Source of the DNA: a bacterium
GTDB lineage: Bacteria; Patescibacteriota; Microgenomatia; Daviesbacterales; UBA10151
Direction: 5' to 3'
DNA length: 33,611 nucleotides
Assembly: GCA_027364775.1 (NCBI GenBank)
Contig: DAHXOS010000014.1
Span: forward strand, 1 to 33,611
The position numbers were made by a program, and so were the translations under genes. The notes under the pieces were generated by a model, which saw only the letters and a program-made list of their open reading frames with translations, was not told where the DNA came from and ran no database searches. Position 1 is the stretch's first letter, and every line of letters begins with the position of its first letter. Positions 7,975 to 15,265 of the stretch are shown here, piece by piece.

Positions 7975-8468
7975 AATCTCATTAAAGCATTATACTGTGA
8001 GTCTAATTCATCTTCATCTGGAGCATGTAAATGATGTAAATCTAAATTATATTTACTATTCCGATATGTGGCTTGATAATAATCAGTTCCTATATTATTT
8101 CTAATTATTCTTTTTACTTTATCTAATAAAGCTAAGTCCTCTAAATGTTCTCTACTAAACACAAAAGCATGTGAAACGTTATGATCAGGAGAATAAAGTA
8201 ACCTTAATGTCATCAGCCATAAATAGCTATGTGGTTGGTCTACTCTAACAGGATAAATATATCTTGCAAATAATTCAAATTTATCTGTTTTTAGCTCTTC
8301 TTCTAATTTAAGACTTGCTACTTTTATTCCTTCTCTAACTACTGCTATTTTCCCGGATGCCGAGGGGTGCACTATAAAGAAAGGGCGAATAGGTGAATTA
8401 TTAATAGGTAGCCTAGGTAAAGGATCAAAATATGGTTCATGTTCGGAATTAATCAATATTTCTTTCAT
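7959..8468 (-). CDS. Hypothetical protein paired with a nucleotidyltransferase
   Basis: This 169-residue soluble protein has no signal peptide, membrane segment or family I recognise. It has a mixed composition with a His/Asp-rich stretch near the C-terminus (DLHHLHAPDEDELD) that could bind metal. Its ATG overlaps the stop of the upstream nucleotidyltransferase gene by four bases (8465-8468), so the two are translationally coupled and probably work together. Its 3' end overlaps the Vsr remnant on the other strand, which marks a junction between two gene blocks. Confidence 0.75.
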   Translation of the reverse strand: MKEILINSEHEPYFDPLPRLPINNSPIRPFFIVHPSASGKIAVVREGIKVASLKLEEELKTDKFELFARYIYPVRVDQPHSYLWLMTLRLLYSPDHNVSHAFVFSREHLEDLALLDKVKRIIRNNIGTDYYQATYRNSKYNLDLHHLHAPDEDELDSQYNALMRFYNPV

Positions 8469-9289
8469 GATATATGACTTCCAGCATGTAGGTATGTTGC
8501 TAAACTTGAGCCTAACTTTACACCTAGAGGATTAAATGGATAAATCTGGTTACTTGTATTTTTATCAGAATATAGGACAAAACAATTCCTATCTAAATCT
8601 AGCCATTCTTCAATAATAAATGGGAAAGGAGTTTTATCATTTTTGCAATCTATGTTTAAAACTTCTGGTCTAAGATTAAATGTACATGGAGGATAAGCTC
8701 TCAGTTCAATAAATTCACCTGGAATATTCCTATCAAAATAATGATTCACTCGTTTTTGAAAATCTGGCATTGACTGAATTATTCTGTGAGTTAATTCAGC
8801 AGTAAACGTTTGCGCTAACCATGGACCTTGTCCATTCACCTGCTGCCAAGATGGCGTATATAATTCTGGTCTTTTATAGAATTCATCAAATGCATGATGT
8901 TTTTGCTCTATCCATGCATGAGTACCATGAAGATCAGGGTTTTTCACTAACCAATTAATAAGGTCAATCGCCCTTTCTTCTACTTTTTCTTTTATAGTCT
9001 GATTTTGTGATGGTTCTGAAGTACACACCCATACATCTAAATCCGAGCTAACACGAGGGAAAATATGTCGACCGGATCTATTAAGTATTTTAAGATAAGC
9101 TTCTAGTAAAGGTGTACTATGTTCAATAGTATAACAAGGGGCGAGAGATATCTTCTGTGCTAAGCTACCAGTAATCAAAACACCCGTAACATCAGGATAT
9201 TTTTTAGATAAATCAGCAACAGTATCTTTCAAAACACATAATTCTTCTGGTTTTAAAAACACACTTAAAAAGGATTGTTGAAGTTCCAT
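8465..9289 (-). CDS. Nucleotidyltransferase-fold protein
   Basis: The 274-residue protein carries the signature of the polymerase-beta-like nucleotidyltransferase fold. The strand VTGVLITGS with G41-S42 is followed, after an unusually long insert of about 40 residues, by SSDLDVWV with D83 and D85 as the metal-binding pair. Such enzymes move a nucleotide onto a protein, RNA or small molecule; the target here cannot be inferred. The rest is rich in aromatic and histidine residues and unfamiliar. The promoter side has TATAGT some 20 bases upstream and a purine-rich AGAAGAAAG just before the ATG, so unlike many neighbours it appears to use a Shine-Dalgarno-like site. It overlaps the next gene by ATGA. 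A NUDIX gene lies 45 bases upstream on the same strand. Confidence 0.7.
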   Translation of the reverse strand: MELQQSFLSVFLKPEELCVLKDTVADLSKKYPDVTGVLITGSLAQKISLAPCYTIEHSTPLLEAYLKILNRSGRHIFPRVSSDLDVWVCTSEPSQNQTIKEKVEERAIDLINWLVKNPDLHGTHAWIEQKHHAFDEFYKRPELYTPSWQQVNGQGPWLAQTFTAELTHRIIQSMPDFQKRVNHYFDRNIPGEFIELRAYPPCTFNLRPEVLNIDCKNDKTPFPFIIEEWLDLDRNCFVLYSDKNTSNQIYPFNPLGVKLGSSLATYLHAGSHIS

Positions 9290-9334
9290 CTTTCTTCTGA
9301 TGGAATGATACTATAGAAATCAATCTAGGTCAAA

Positions 9335-9829
9335 CTATGTGGATTTATTAAAACTAACTAATTCATTTATTACTCTCTTAGTTATGTCCCATTGTCCAGG
9401 AAATATTAAATATTTAGGTAAATCCTTAATCGAAACCCATTTAACGTTTTTTAGTTCACTTCGGTCTGGAATTAGATCTTTATCACTATTGTACTTAACT
9501 AAAAATTGACTTTGTTCCTGTCCTTTAAACTTTTCACCCTTCTTTTCGAATCTCGACACTATAAATTTATCCGGCCAATCATATTTTGTCTTATATTTAC
9601 TTTCAGCAATTATTTCAAAATCCGATGATCCTAATTCTTCTTTTAACTCTCTAAGTAAAGCCTTGCCAAGAGTTTCACCTGGATCAACCCCTCCACCAGG
9701 TAGTCTCCACTCATTTTCCTGATAATCCACCATTTGCACAACCAATACTTGGTTTTTATTATTCAGGACAAGTCCAATTACCCCTTGTCTATAGGGATAT
9801 GTTTTTTTATTGTTAAGCAAATCATTCAA
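9335..9829 (-). CDS. NUDIX hydrolase
   Basis: This 164-residue protein has a complete NUDIX box at 46-67 (G-x5-E-x7-RE-x2-EE-x-G; seen as GGVDPGE, then RELKEELG). NUDIX enzymes hydrolyse nucleoside diphosphates linked to another group, such as damaged dNTPs, nucleotide sugars or mRNA caps; the substrate cannot be told from sequence. The only start in frame is TTG at 9829: upstream the frame has no ATG or GTG before a stop near 9874. A perfect TATAAT at 9841-9836 ends six bases before this TTG, the same spacing as other leaderless genes here. It reads toward the nucleotidyltransferase pair 45 bases downstream and may share their transcript. Confidence 0.9.
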   Translation of the reverse strand: MNDLLNNKKTYPYRQGVIGLVLNNKNQVLVVQMVDYQENEWRLPGGGVDPGETLGKALLRELKEELGSSDFEIIAESKYKTKYDWPDKFIVSRFEKKGEKFKGQEQSQFLVKYNSDKDLIPDRSELKNVKWVSIKDLPKYLIFPGQWDITKRVINELVSFNKST

Positions 9830-9841
9830 ATCTATATTATA
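9830..9841 (-). promoter_or_regulatory. -10 element of the NUDIX gene, leaderless TTG start
   Basis: TATAAT at 9841-9836 on the minus strand is followed by six bases and then TTG. A leaderless TTG start is unusual, because most leaderless mRNAs begin with ATG. Confidence 0.5.
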
Positions 9842-9940
9842 TAGATTAACAGGATTAATATGAAAATACCATTATTTGGTTTACACTTTGATGTTAAAAT
9901 AAATACGTTGAATTACTTATAAAAGTAATAAGTATTTATA

Positions 9941-11200
9941 ATGGCAATGGCAAAAAATAATAGTAATCAATATATTCTTCCGGATTATTTAAATCCCAAT
10001 CTTCTAGCTTTACCATCAACTATACTAAATTTTTTTGGTATTCAGCCCTTAAGAAAACCTTTGTCAGAAAAATATTTCATTGGTAGTAGAGATTCAGATA
10101 AGCTAATTATTTTCTTGTTTGATGGGCTAGGTCATAATCTATATCAAAGAGTTGCTAAGAAATACTCTTTTTTTAAAACACTATCAAGTAAAGGTGTTTA
10201 TAATAAATTAACAACTGTCTTTCCTTCTACCACTTCAGCCGCAATTACTTCAATTTGTAGTGAACTATCTCCTCAGGAACATGGATTACCTGAATGGTAT
10301 CTATATTTTAGAGAACTAGATGTAATACTTAAAAGCTTACCCTTCAGTCCGGTTTTCTCCAAAGATGAATCTAAAATTACGCATTCTTCATCTAAAATGT
10401 TATTTAACAAACGAACTATCTTTGAAAAATTAAAGGAAAATGATATTCCATCCTATATATTATTACCTCAACCATTAGATAGTAATTTTTATAATCTTCA
10501 GGTAAATTTTGGTGGAATTATTACCCCTTATATAACATATCCACAACTTATGGTGAATCTAAGAAATTTAGTAAATCATACTAAGGGAAAAGCATTGTTT
10601 TATATTTATATTTCAGCCATTGATAGCATCGGGCATAAGTTTGGGCCTCAATCAGAAGAGTTAAGGGCTGAAATATCTACACTTTCGTATCTGTTGGAAA
10701 AAGAGTTTATCAATAAAATAACTCAGTCAGAACTTTCAAGAACTACTTTATTTTTAACTGCTGACCATGGTTTAACAAGTGTTAATCCCCATAAAACTTT
10801 TTACTTAGAAACAATACAAGGATTTGATGATTTATTAGAAGTAAGTTCTAATGAGCAACTCATTCTTCCCACTGGAAATAGTAGGGATGTTTTTTTACAT
10901 ATAAAGCCAAGACTACTTGAATATGCTATAGATTTATTGGTAAAGAATTTACCTCAGGGAACTAGAGTTTTAAAAATCTCAGAGTGTGTAGAAAAAGGTT
11001 GGTTTGGAAGTGGAAATATGCACGAAGAGTTTATGAGTAGAATTGGTAATTTGTTAATTCTTCCTGCAAAGAATAATACGGTTTGGTATCATTATTTACC
11101 CAAAATTCATTACCAACATTTAGGCGCCCATGGAGGACAAAGTGAGGACGAAATGTTTATTCCATTTATTAGTACTAAACTATCCACTATTATAAAATAA
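9941..11200 (+). CDS. Alkaline-phosphatase-superfamily phosphodiesterase
   Basis: The 419-residue protein belongs to the type I phosphodiesterase/nucleotide pyrophosphatase branch of the alkaline phosphatase superfamily. The metal ligands and nucleophile are all visible: D61 in FLFDGLG, the S96-T97-T98 nucleophile segment in VFPSTTSAA, the AIDSIGHKFG pair, TADHG, and the late AHGG histidine. The usual two-zinc site therefore looks complete. No signal peptide is present, so it probably acts in the cytoplasm on a nucleotide or phosphodiester substrate. Two starts are possible, ATG 9941 and ATG 9947 (MAMA); a TATAAT-like stretch overlaps them, so the promoter is unclear. The divergent NUDIX gene shares the 111-bp upstream region. 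Confidence 0.88.
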   Translation: MAMAKNNSNQYILPDYLNPNLLALPSTILNFFGIQPLRKPLSEKYFIGSRDSDKLIIFLFDGLGHNLYQRVAKKYSFFKTLSSKGVYNKLTTVFPSTTSAAITSICSELSPQEHGLPEWYLYFRELDVILKSLPFSPVFSKDESKITHSSSKMLFNKRTIFEKLKENDIPSYILLPQPLDSNFYNLQVNFGGIITPYITYPQLMVNLRNLVNHTKGKALFYIYISAIDSIGHKFGPQSEELRAEISTLSYLLEKEFINKITQSELSRTTLFLTADHGLTSVNPHKTFYLETIQGFDDLLEVSSNEQLILPTGNSRDVFLHIKPRLLEYAIDLLVKNLPQGTRVLKISECVEKGWFGSGNMHEEFMSRIGNLLILPAKNNTVWYHYLPKIHYQHLGAHGGQSEDEMFIPFISTKLSTIIK

Positions 11201-11276
11201 CTCTATTTTGCAGGCATCTAAAACTAAGTTCAAATCTTTTGGCCAACTTCAGATGAACAATTATATATATTCCTAA

Positions 11277-11858
11277 TTATTTAATAATAGTCTTATTTTT
11301 AATTCTATATAAAGAGTGACCACTTCTTTTCCTTATGAGTTGTAAATCTAAATTGTATTTTGATCCAAGTCTGGAAATTAAATGATTTAGCGCATTTACA
11401 ACAACAATCCAGAGTTCACCATCTTTATTAAGATGTTTAAGAGGAGTAAGAATAAACTCTTGAGTAATTGCTTCATCACCTATTTTTGCAGGGATATTGG
11501 AAACAATAAGATCAAACTTCTTATCATAAACTTTTTCCATTCCAATACTACCAATTGCAATGGCGTTGGTGACCTTATTTTTCTTAATATTGGTATTTGT
11601 GTATCTAACAGCCAATAAATTTGCATCTACCATAGTGACATATGAGTTTGGATTTGATTTGGCTAAAATAATTCCTATAGGACCATATCCACAACCAATA
11701 TCTAAAATAATTTTGGGGCTGTTTATGACCATATGACGAATCAACATATCAGTTCCATGATCTATTGCAAAAGTAGAGAACAATTCATTTGCAACGTCAA
11801 AAACAAAGTTTATCCCTTTAAATGGATAAACTACTTCTTTCTTAAAATACACATCCAT
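11277..11858 (-). CDS. RsmC-like class I SAM methyltransferase
   Basis: This 193-residue protein has the small-methyltransferase (MTS) fold. Motif I is LDIGCGYGPIGI, an acidic strand end VDAN binds the cofactor ribose, and FDLIVSNIPAKIG occupies the place of the usual NPP motif. The closest described relatives are RsmC-type rRNA guanine-N2 methyltransferases. RsmC has NPPF at the catalytic loop, whereas this protein has NIPA, a substitution seen in many short MTS proteins, so the exact target is open. The start is strongly supported: the minus strand has TG-T-TATACT ending six bases before the ATG at 11858. Confidence 0.85.
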   Translation of the reverse strand: MDVYFKKEVVYPFKGINFVFDVANELFSTFAIDHGTDMLIRHMVINSPKIILDIGCGYGPIGIILAKSNPNSYVTMVDANLLAVRYTNTNIKKNKVTNAIAIGSIGMEKVYDKKFDLIVSNIPAKIGDEAITQEFILTPLKHLNKDGELWIVVVNALNHLISRLGSKYNLDLQLIRKRSGHSLYRIKNKTIIK

Positions 11859-11873
11859 TGGGTGAGTATAACA
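11859..11873 (-). promoter_or_regulatory. Extended -10 promoter (TGtTATACT), leaderless
   Basis: TG at 11873-11872, one base, TATACT at 11870-11865, then six bases to the ATG at 11858. No ribosome binding site is present. Confidence 0.65.
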
Positions 11874-11984
11874 AACTTTAGTTCAAAAATTTGCATCAAA
11901 AAGACTGTAGAGGGATATTTTGATATAAGTACTTGAAGTTAAATTAATTGGTTGGTAATGGTTGATTATGCTGAAACTTATTAT

Positions 11985-12209
11985 TTAGGGATTATTTAAA
12001 ATTCCACCTGTTACTGAATAAATAAGTTTAAGTTGAATAATTAAAAAAACTATTGTGATTACAAGAACTATTAGTGCAAATTTTGACCAATGGAACTTTT
12101 TATTTTTTACATCTAGAATTGTTCCAATTAGTAAGAATATCAAACTGCCAGGTATTGCCCAAGGAGTAATATACGCAATTAAACTTGCTATTGTTAAATA
12201 AGTTTCCAT
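11985..12209 (-). CDS. Small two-helix membrane protein
   Basis: A 74-residue protein with two hydrophobic segments, about 5-27 and 43-65, joined by a basic loop (DVKNKKFHWSK). This suggests a hairpin in the membrane with the loop inside. No family is recognised. TGcTACTCT lies eight bases before the ATG and gives promoter support with at most a two-base leader. It stands alone between an upstream tRNA gene and a downstream methyltransferase gene on the same strand. Confidence 0.65.
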   Translation of the reverse strand: METYLTIASLIAYITPWAIPGSLIFLLIGTILDVKNKKFHWSKFALIVLVITIVFLIIQLKLIYSVTGGILNNP

Positions 12210-12266
12210 CTAAATTTAGAGTAGCAAAAAGTTCTGACACAGTACAATAGGGCTACCCTGAAAAAG

Positions 12267-12337
12267 CTGCGGGACTTGGATTCGGACCAAGATTTTCGGT
12301 TTCAGAGACCGGCGATCTACCATTAATCTATCCCGCA
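12267..12337 (-). tRNA. tRNA-Gln (anticodon CTG)
   Basis: The minus strand folds into a full cloverleaf of 71 bases. The acceptor stem TGCGGGA/TCCCGCA is perfect, with U8, A9 and discriminator G73 as in tRNA-Gln. The D stem is GATT/GATC, the anticodon loop CTCTGAA has CTG at 12305-12303, and the T stem CTTGG/CCAAG is perfect. No CCA is encoded. There are two oddities: the outer anticodon-stem pair 27-43 is C-A, and the T loop reads TCCGAAT, so position 55 is C instead of the near-universal U. The first ten bases overlap the end of the homing endonuclease gene, whose TAG stop is bases 8-10 of the tRNA. Confidence 0.88.
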
Positions 12338-12339
12338 AG
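12317..12339 (-). repeat. Direct repeat, copy in the intact tRNA-Gln 5' end
   Basis: This 23-base stretch (CT plus the first 21 bases of the tRNA) is repeated at 13060-13082 with 20 of 23 identical. The differences fall at positions 9, 11 and 12 of the tRNA. The two copies bracket the homing endonuclease gene. Confidence 0.75.
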
Positions 12340-13029
12340 ATATTCCTTAAAAGAAATTAATTTTCTGAATGATTCTACTTCATTTTTTTTACGAAGTCTA
12401 ATCGCATAATCTCTTACTTCAGGATTATATCCTAATTTGAATAAAGCTTGTTGAACTGAATCTAATAAGTATCTATTATTATTTCTGAAAGCAAAATTAT
12501 AGGTGCCCGTTGGAAGGTGTAAGTTCAGGGAACCTTCTGCTTCGAAAGCACCCTTTAAGTAGCTGATTAAGTATTTATTATTATTTAAAATCCATCTTGG
12601 CATTTGAAATTCAAAAAATGTTCTATTACCAGTTGGTATATGGGTTCTTTTGGATATAAATTTTTGATAAAGACTAATTCTGACTGCATTTGTTCCACGA
12701 ATTCGTGAAGTTACAGGAGATTTACCAAAAACCGTTACTACTAAATCTACCCAATGTTGGATCATTTCTGGATAGTTAGCATTAGCAACTAGGATAAGTC
12801 GTTCTGTTCTTGGAAATTTACTAATATTTCCATCACCCAATATAACTCCAATTAATTCAGCAAACTCAACTGAATGAGTAAGTTTGGGGTAGCTGGAAGG
12901 AATTTTTCCTATAACCCTCATGGAATCTCTCCAGATTTTAAAGTTATCAAGATGTTTGCGTTTAAAAGTTTGAGAAATTTTATAAGCTCTGAGAGAAGAT
13001 TCTTGAGCTAGCTTCTTATTATCAGGCAC
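12328..13029 (-). CDS. LAGLIDADG homing endonuclease in a tRNA-Gln gene
   Basis: The 233-residue protein has both LAGLIDADG helices of a single-chain homing endonuclease: LIGVILGDG (59-67, acidic residue D66) and YLKGAFEAEG (to G166, acidic residue E165). Such enzymes cut a 15-30 bp site and spread their own gene by repair. Translation starts with GTG at 13029. The extended -10 TGcTACAAT ends exactly six bases upstream, so the mRNA should be leaderless. The last codons (L-A-G-stop) are spelled by the first bases of the tRNA-Gln gene. RNase P processing of a shared transcript would therefore remove the stop codon. A second copy of the tRNA 5' end lies just upstream of the gene, which points to insertion into the tRNA gene. 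It is not an intron, because the downstream tRNA is complete. Confidence 0.88.
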   Translation of the reverse strand: MPDNKKLAQESSLRAYKISQTFKRKHLDNFKIWRDSMRVIGKIPSSYPKLTHSVEFAELIGVILGDGNISKFPRTERLILVANANYPEMIQHWVDLVVTVFGKSPVTSRIRGTNAVRISLYQKFISKRTHIPTGNRTFFEFQMPRWILNNNKYLISYLKGAFEAEGSLNLHLPTGTYNFAFRNNNRYLLDSVQQALFKLGYNPEVRDYAIRLRKKNEVESFRKLISFKEYLAG

Positions 13030-13044
13030 AGTCTAATTGTAGCA
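13030..13044 (-). promoter_or_regulatory. Extended -10 promoter of the homing endonuclease, leaderless
   Basis: TG at 13044-13043, C, TACAAT at 13041-13036, six bases, then GTG at 13029. The endonuclease can therefore be transcribed independently of the tRNA promoter upstream. Confidence 0.6.
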
Positions 13045-13059
13045 CAAAAACTGATCTGA

Positions 13060-13082
13060 CTACCATTAGACGATCCCGCAAG
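13060..13082 (-). other. tRNA-Gln 5' fragment, outer copy of the direct repeat
   Basis: The minus strand from 13080 begins TGCGGGATCG and runs to TAATGGTAG at 13060, the first 21 bases of a tRNA-Gln (acceptor strand, U8, D stem GTCT, D loop). The sequence after it does not form an anticodon arm with a good stem, so it is a fragment. It sits where a tRNA should, about eight bases after the predicted start of a good promoter. It most likely marks the original 5' end of the interrupted gene. Confidence 0.7.
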
Positions 13083-13094
13083 GTGAGTGTGGTA

Positions 13095-13123
13095 ATTTTA
13101 TCAGAAATTGAGGCTATAAACAA
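13095..13123 (-). promoter_or_regulatory. Sigma70 promoter facing the tRNA fragment
   Basis: On the minus strand TTGTTT (13123-13118), a 17-base spacer and TGaTAAAAT (-10 at 13100-13095) form a good promoter. Transcription should begin near 13088, giving a leader of about eight bases before the tRNA fragment. This is ordinary tRNA-gene architecture. Confidence 0.55.
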
Positions 13124-13151
13124 AAGTAATAATTTTGCTATTATATCTATT

Positions 13152-13316
13152 ATGTCTACAAAAACCTGGGTTATGGTAGGAATGACCATTGGTTCTTTTG
13201 GCGGTAGTTACTTACCTGTAGTTTTTGGAGTAGATCCCTTTTCCTTCACTACAATTTTAACCGGTGCAGTTGGGGGAATAATTGGAGTATTTATTGGGTT
13301 TAAGCTATCAAATTGA
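13152..13316 (+). CDS. Small membrane protein with two glycine-rich helices
   Basis: From ATG 13152 this is 54 residues with two glycine-rich hydrophobic segments (about 5-22 and 33-52). The motif GGIIGVFIGFK is of a kind common in tiny CPR membrane proteins. A longer frame from 13083 exists, but its first 23 residues overlap the tRNA promoter region and look non-coding. TGcTATTAT at 13136-13144 ends seven bases before ATG 13152 and supports the shorter start. No function is known. Confidence 0.65.
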   Translation: MSTKTWVMVGMTIGSFGGSYLPVVFGVDPFSFTTILTGAVGGIIGVFIGFKLSN

Positions 13317-13368
13317 AAAAGTTACCATTATTTTGTTAATCTACTAAGAGTTTTTTAATGGAGAAAAT

Positions 13369-13827
13369 ATGGAAGTATTTGAACAGATTAAAAAATTATT
13401 AAATAAAAATAATATTGAATATCAACTCTTGGAACATGAAGAGGTCAGGACTAGTGAACAGGCAGCAAGAATAAGGGGTGTAGATTTAAAGACCGGAGCG
13501 AAAGCTATGGTTATAAAGACTAAGGAAAATTATTATTTAATAGTTTTACCCGCAGATAAAAGAATAGATTTTAAAAAAGTAAAAAATCTTTTGGAAGTAA
13601 AAGAAATTAGATTTGCAACAGAGCAAGAAGCTGAAAATTTAACTAAAGTAAAAATGGGCTCTGTTCCTCCTTTTGGAAATATTTTAAAATTAAAAACCTA
13701 TTTTGATAAAGGAATTTTGGAAATTGATAAAGTTAATTTTAACCCCGGCAGCAAGAGACACAGTATACAAATGAGCGCTAAAGATTTAATATCTTTAGTG
13801 AAACCGGAAATTGTTGAGGTTGTATAA
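13369..13827 (+). CDS. YbaK/ProX-type aminoacyl-tRNA deacylase
   Basis: The 152-residue protein is a stand-alone YbaK/EbsC-family domain, which hydrolyses wrongly charged aminoacyl-tRNA, classically Cys- or Ala-tRNA(Pro). Typical features are the HEEVRTSEQAA opening, GAKAMVIKT with the conserved lysine, a PADKRIDFKK strand, and the GSVPPFG loop. It spans nearly the full family length. GGAGA sits five bases before the ATG as a clear Shine-Dalgarno, and TGtTAATCT about 30 bases upstream is a possible extended -10. The stop is two bases before the aspS start, so the deacylase and synthetase are co-expressed. This suggests a quality-control role, possibly for the products of this AspRS. Confidence 0.9.
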   Translation: MEVFEQIKKLLNKNNIEYQLLEHEEVRTSEQAARIRGVDLKTGAKAMVIKTKENYYLIVLPADKRIDFKKVKNLLEVKEIRFATEQEAENLTKVKMGSVPPFGNILKLKTYFDKGILEIDKVNFNPGSKRHSIQMSAKDLISLVKPEIVEVV

Positions 13828-13829
13828 AA

Positions 13830-15155
13830 ATGGAATTTAGAAAACAAAGGATACTATCACCAGATTTAAAAAACCATGTTGGTCAGGTAGTGACTATTAT
13901 GGGTTGGTTATATAAAAAAAGAGAGATGGGGGGTCTTAACTTTTTAATCATTAGGGACAGAGGTGGTTTGATTCAAGCATTAGTAGAAGACAAGCAAGAA
14001 ATTCAAAAACTAGATGGTTTACAAATAGGTACGGTAGTTAGGGTTAGCGGTAAAGTAGTAGAAGAAATCAGAGCTTCTGGAGGAGTAGAATTGCACGATC
14101 CAATTTTAGAAGTGGAAGTTGCTGTTAGCGATGTTCCGCCTATTGAGGTAGATAAAGCAATTGATCATAATCCTGAAAATTTTTCTACTCTTTTTGATAA
14201 CCGGGTTTTAAATATGCGAAATGTTACCGAACAGGGAATTTTTAAAATTCAATCAGGAGTTGCTGATGCAATAAGGGAATATTTAAAATCTCAAGATTTT
14301 ACTGAATTTAGATCGCCAAAATTACTCCCAGGTTCAACTGAAGGAGGAGCAGAAGTTTTTAAATTAGATTATTTTGGTAAAGAAGCAACCCTGGCTCAAT
14401 CAGCCCAATTTTACAAACAAATAATGGTTGGGGCTTTTGAAAGAGCTTTTGAATTTGGGGCAACTTACAGAGCTGAACCTTCAATGACTACCCGTCATAT
14501 GACTGAATTTACAACAGTAGATGTCGAGATGGGATTTATTGAGGGGGTAGAGGATTTATACAAATTGTTAGGTAAGTTAATTAATTATGTAGTAGAGCAG
14601 GTTTGGCAAAAATATGAAAAAGAATTAACAGCTTTAAAAGCTGAACAACCTATTTTAACAGATGAACTTCCTCAGATAACAATGAACAATCTACACGAAC
14701 TTTACTTAAAAGAAACCGGTAAAGATTTTACTAATGAAAAAGATCCATCCCCTGAAGAAGAAAGATTTATATCTGAGTATTCAGCAAAAAACTGGGGATC
14801 GGAGGCGGTTTTAATTACCGATTTTCCTTCATCAGATATGAAATTTTATCATCATGTTTCGGAGAAAAACCCGGAAGTAGTTGACCGGGCAGATTTAATC
14901 TTTAGAGGGGTAGAAATAGTTACGGTTACCAGACGTGAACACAGATATGAAAGACTAATTGAACAATTAAAAGCAATTGGGGGGAATCCGGAACATCCCG
15001 GTTTTAAATATTACCTTCAAGCTTTTAAATATGGTATGCCTTCTCATGGAGGATTCGGGTTAGGTTTAGAAAGGTTGACACAAAAAATTATTGGTTTGGG
15101 TAATGTAAAAGAAGCGACATTATTTCCAAGAGATACTAACAGGCTAGCTCCATAA
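13830..15155 (+). CDS. aspS: Aspartyl-tRNA synthetase, archaeal (short) type
   Basis: The 441-residue protein is a class IIb synthetase. An N-terminal OB-fold anticodon-binding domain (about 1-105) is followed by the catalytic core. Motif 2 is in FGATYRAEPS...TTRHMTEF and motif 3 in GGFGLGLERL. It lacks the large GAD insertion of typical bacterial AspRS (about 590 residues) and matches the archaeal type in length and architecture. Short AspRS enzymes are often non-discriminating, charging both tRNA-Asp and tRNA-Asn. The cell would then need the GatCAB amidotransferase, but this cannot be settled from the window. GAGG a few bases upstream serves as ribosome binding site, and the gene is coupled to the deacylase before it. 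Confidence 0.95.
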   Translation: MEFRKQRILSPDLKNHVGQVVTIMGWLYKKREMGGLNFLIIRDRGGLIQALVEDKQEIQKLDGLQIGTVVRVSGKVVEEIRASGGVELHDPILEVEVAVSDVPPIEVDKAIDHNPENFSTLFDNRVLNMRNVTEQGIFKIQSGVADAIREYLKSQDFTEFRSPKLLPGSTEGGAEVFKLDYFGKEATLAQSAQFYKQIMVGAFERAFEFGATYRAEPSMTTRHMTEFTTVDVEMGFIEGVEDLYKLLGKLINYVVEQVWQKYEKELTALKAEQPILTDELPQITMNNLHELYLKETGKDFTNEKDPSPEEERFISEYSAKNWGSEAVLITDFPSSDMKFYHHVSEKNPEVVDRADLIFRGVEIVTVTRREHRYERLIEQLKAIGGNPEHPGFKYYLQAFKYGMPSHGGFGLGLERLTQKIIGLGNVKEATLFPRDTNRLAP

Positions 15156-15265
15156 GTTTTGGGTCCTAAGTATAAAAGCAAGAACTTTTTTAAAACAAAC
15201 TTTTTCTTGATTATATTTTCAAAAATAGATCAATAGGAAAAATTGGATTTTAAGAAAAAAGGTAA

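Noticed and set aside
12267..13082. Group I intron with an endonuclease in tRNA-Gln
   Set aside because: The downstream tRNA is complete from acceptor to acceptor, so no exon is missing. The break in the upstream fragment is in the D arm rather than the anticodon loop, and the endonuclease frame runs into the tRNA.
13083..13151. Longer start of the small membrane protein
   Set aside because: It would lie over the tRNA promoter and encodes an unlikely polar extension; the -10 seven bases before ATG 13152 fits better.
15179..15209. Terminator between aspS and the convergent small gene
   Set aside because: CAAGAA/TTCTTG can pair, but the stem is only six weak pairs with a long loop and the T-runs lie inside it.
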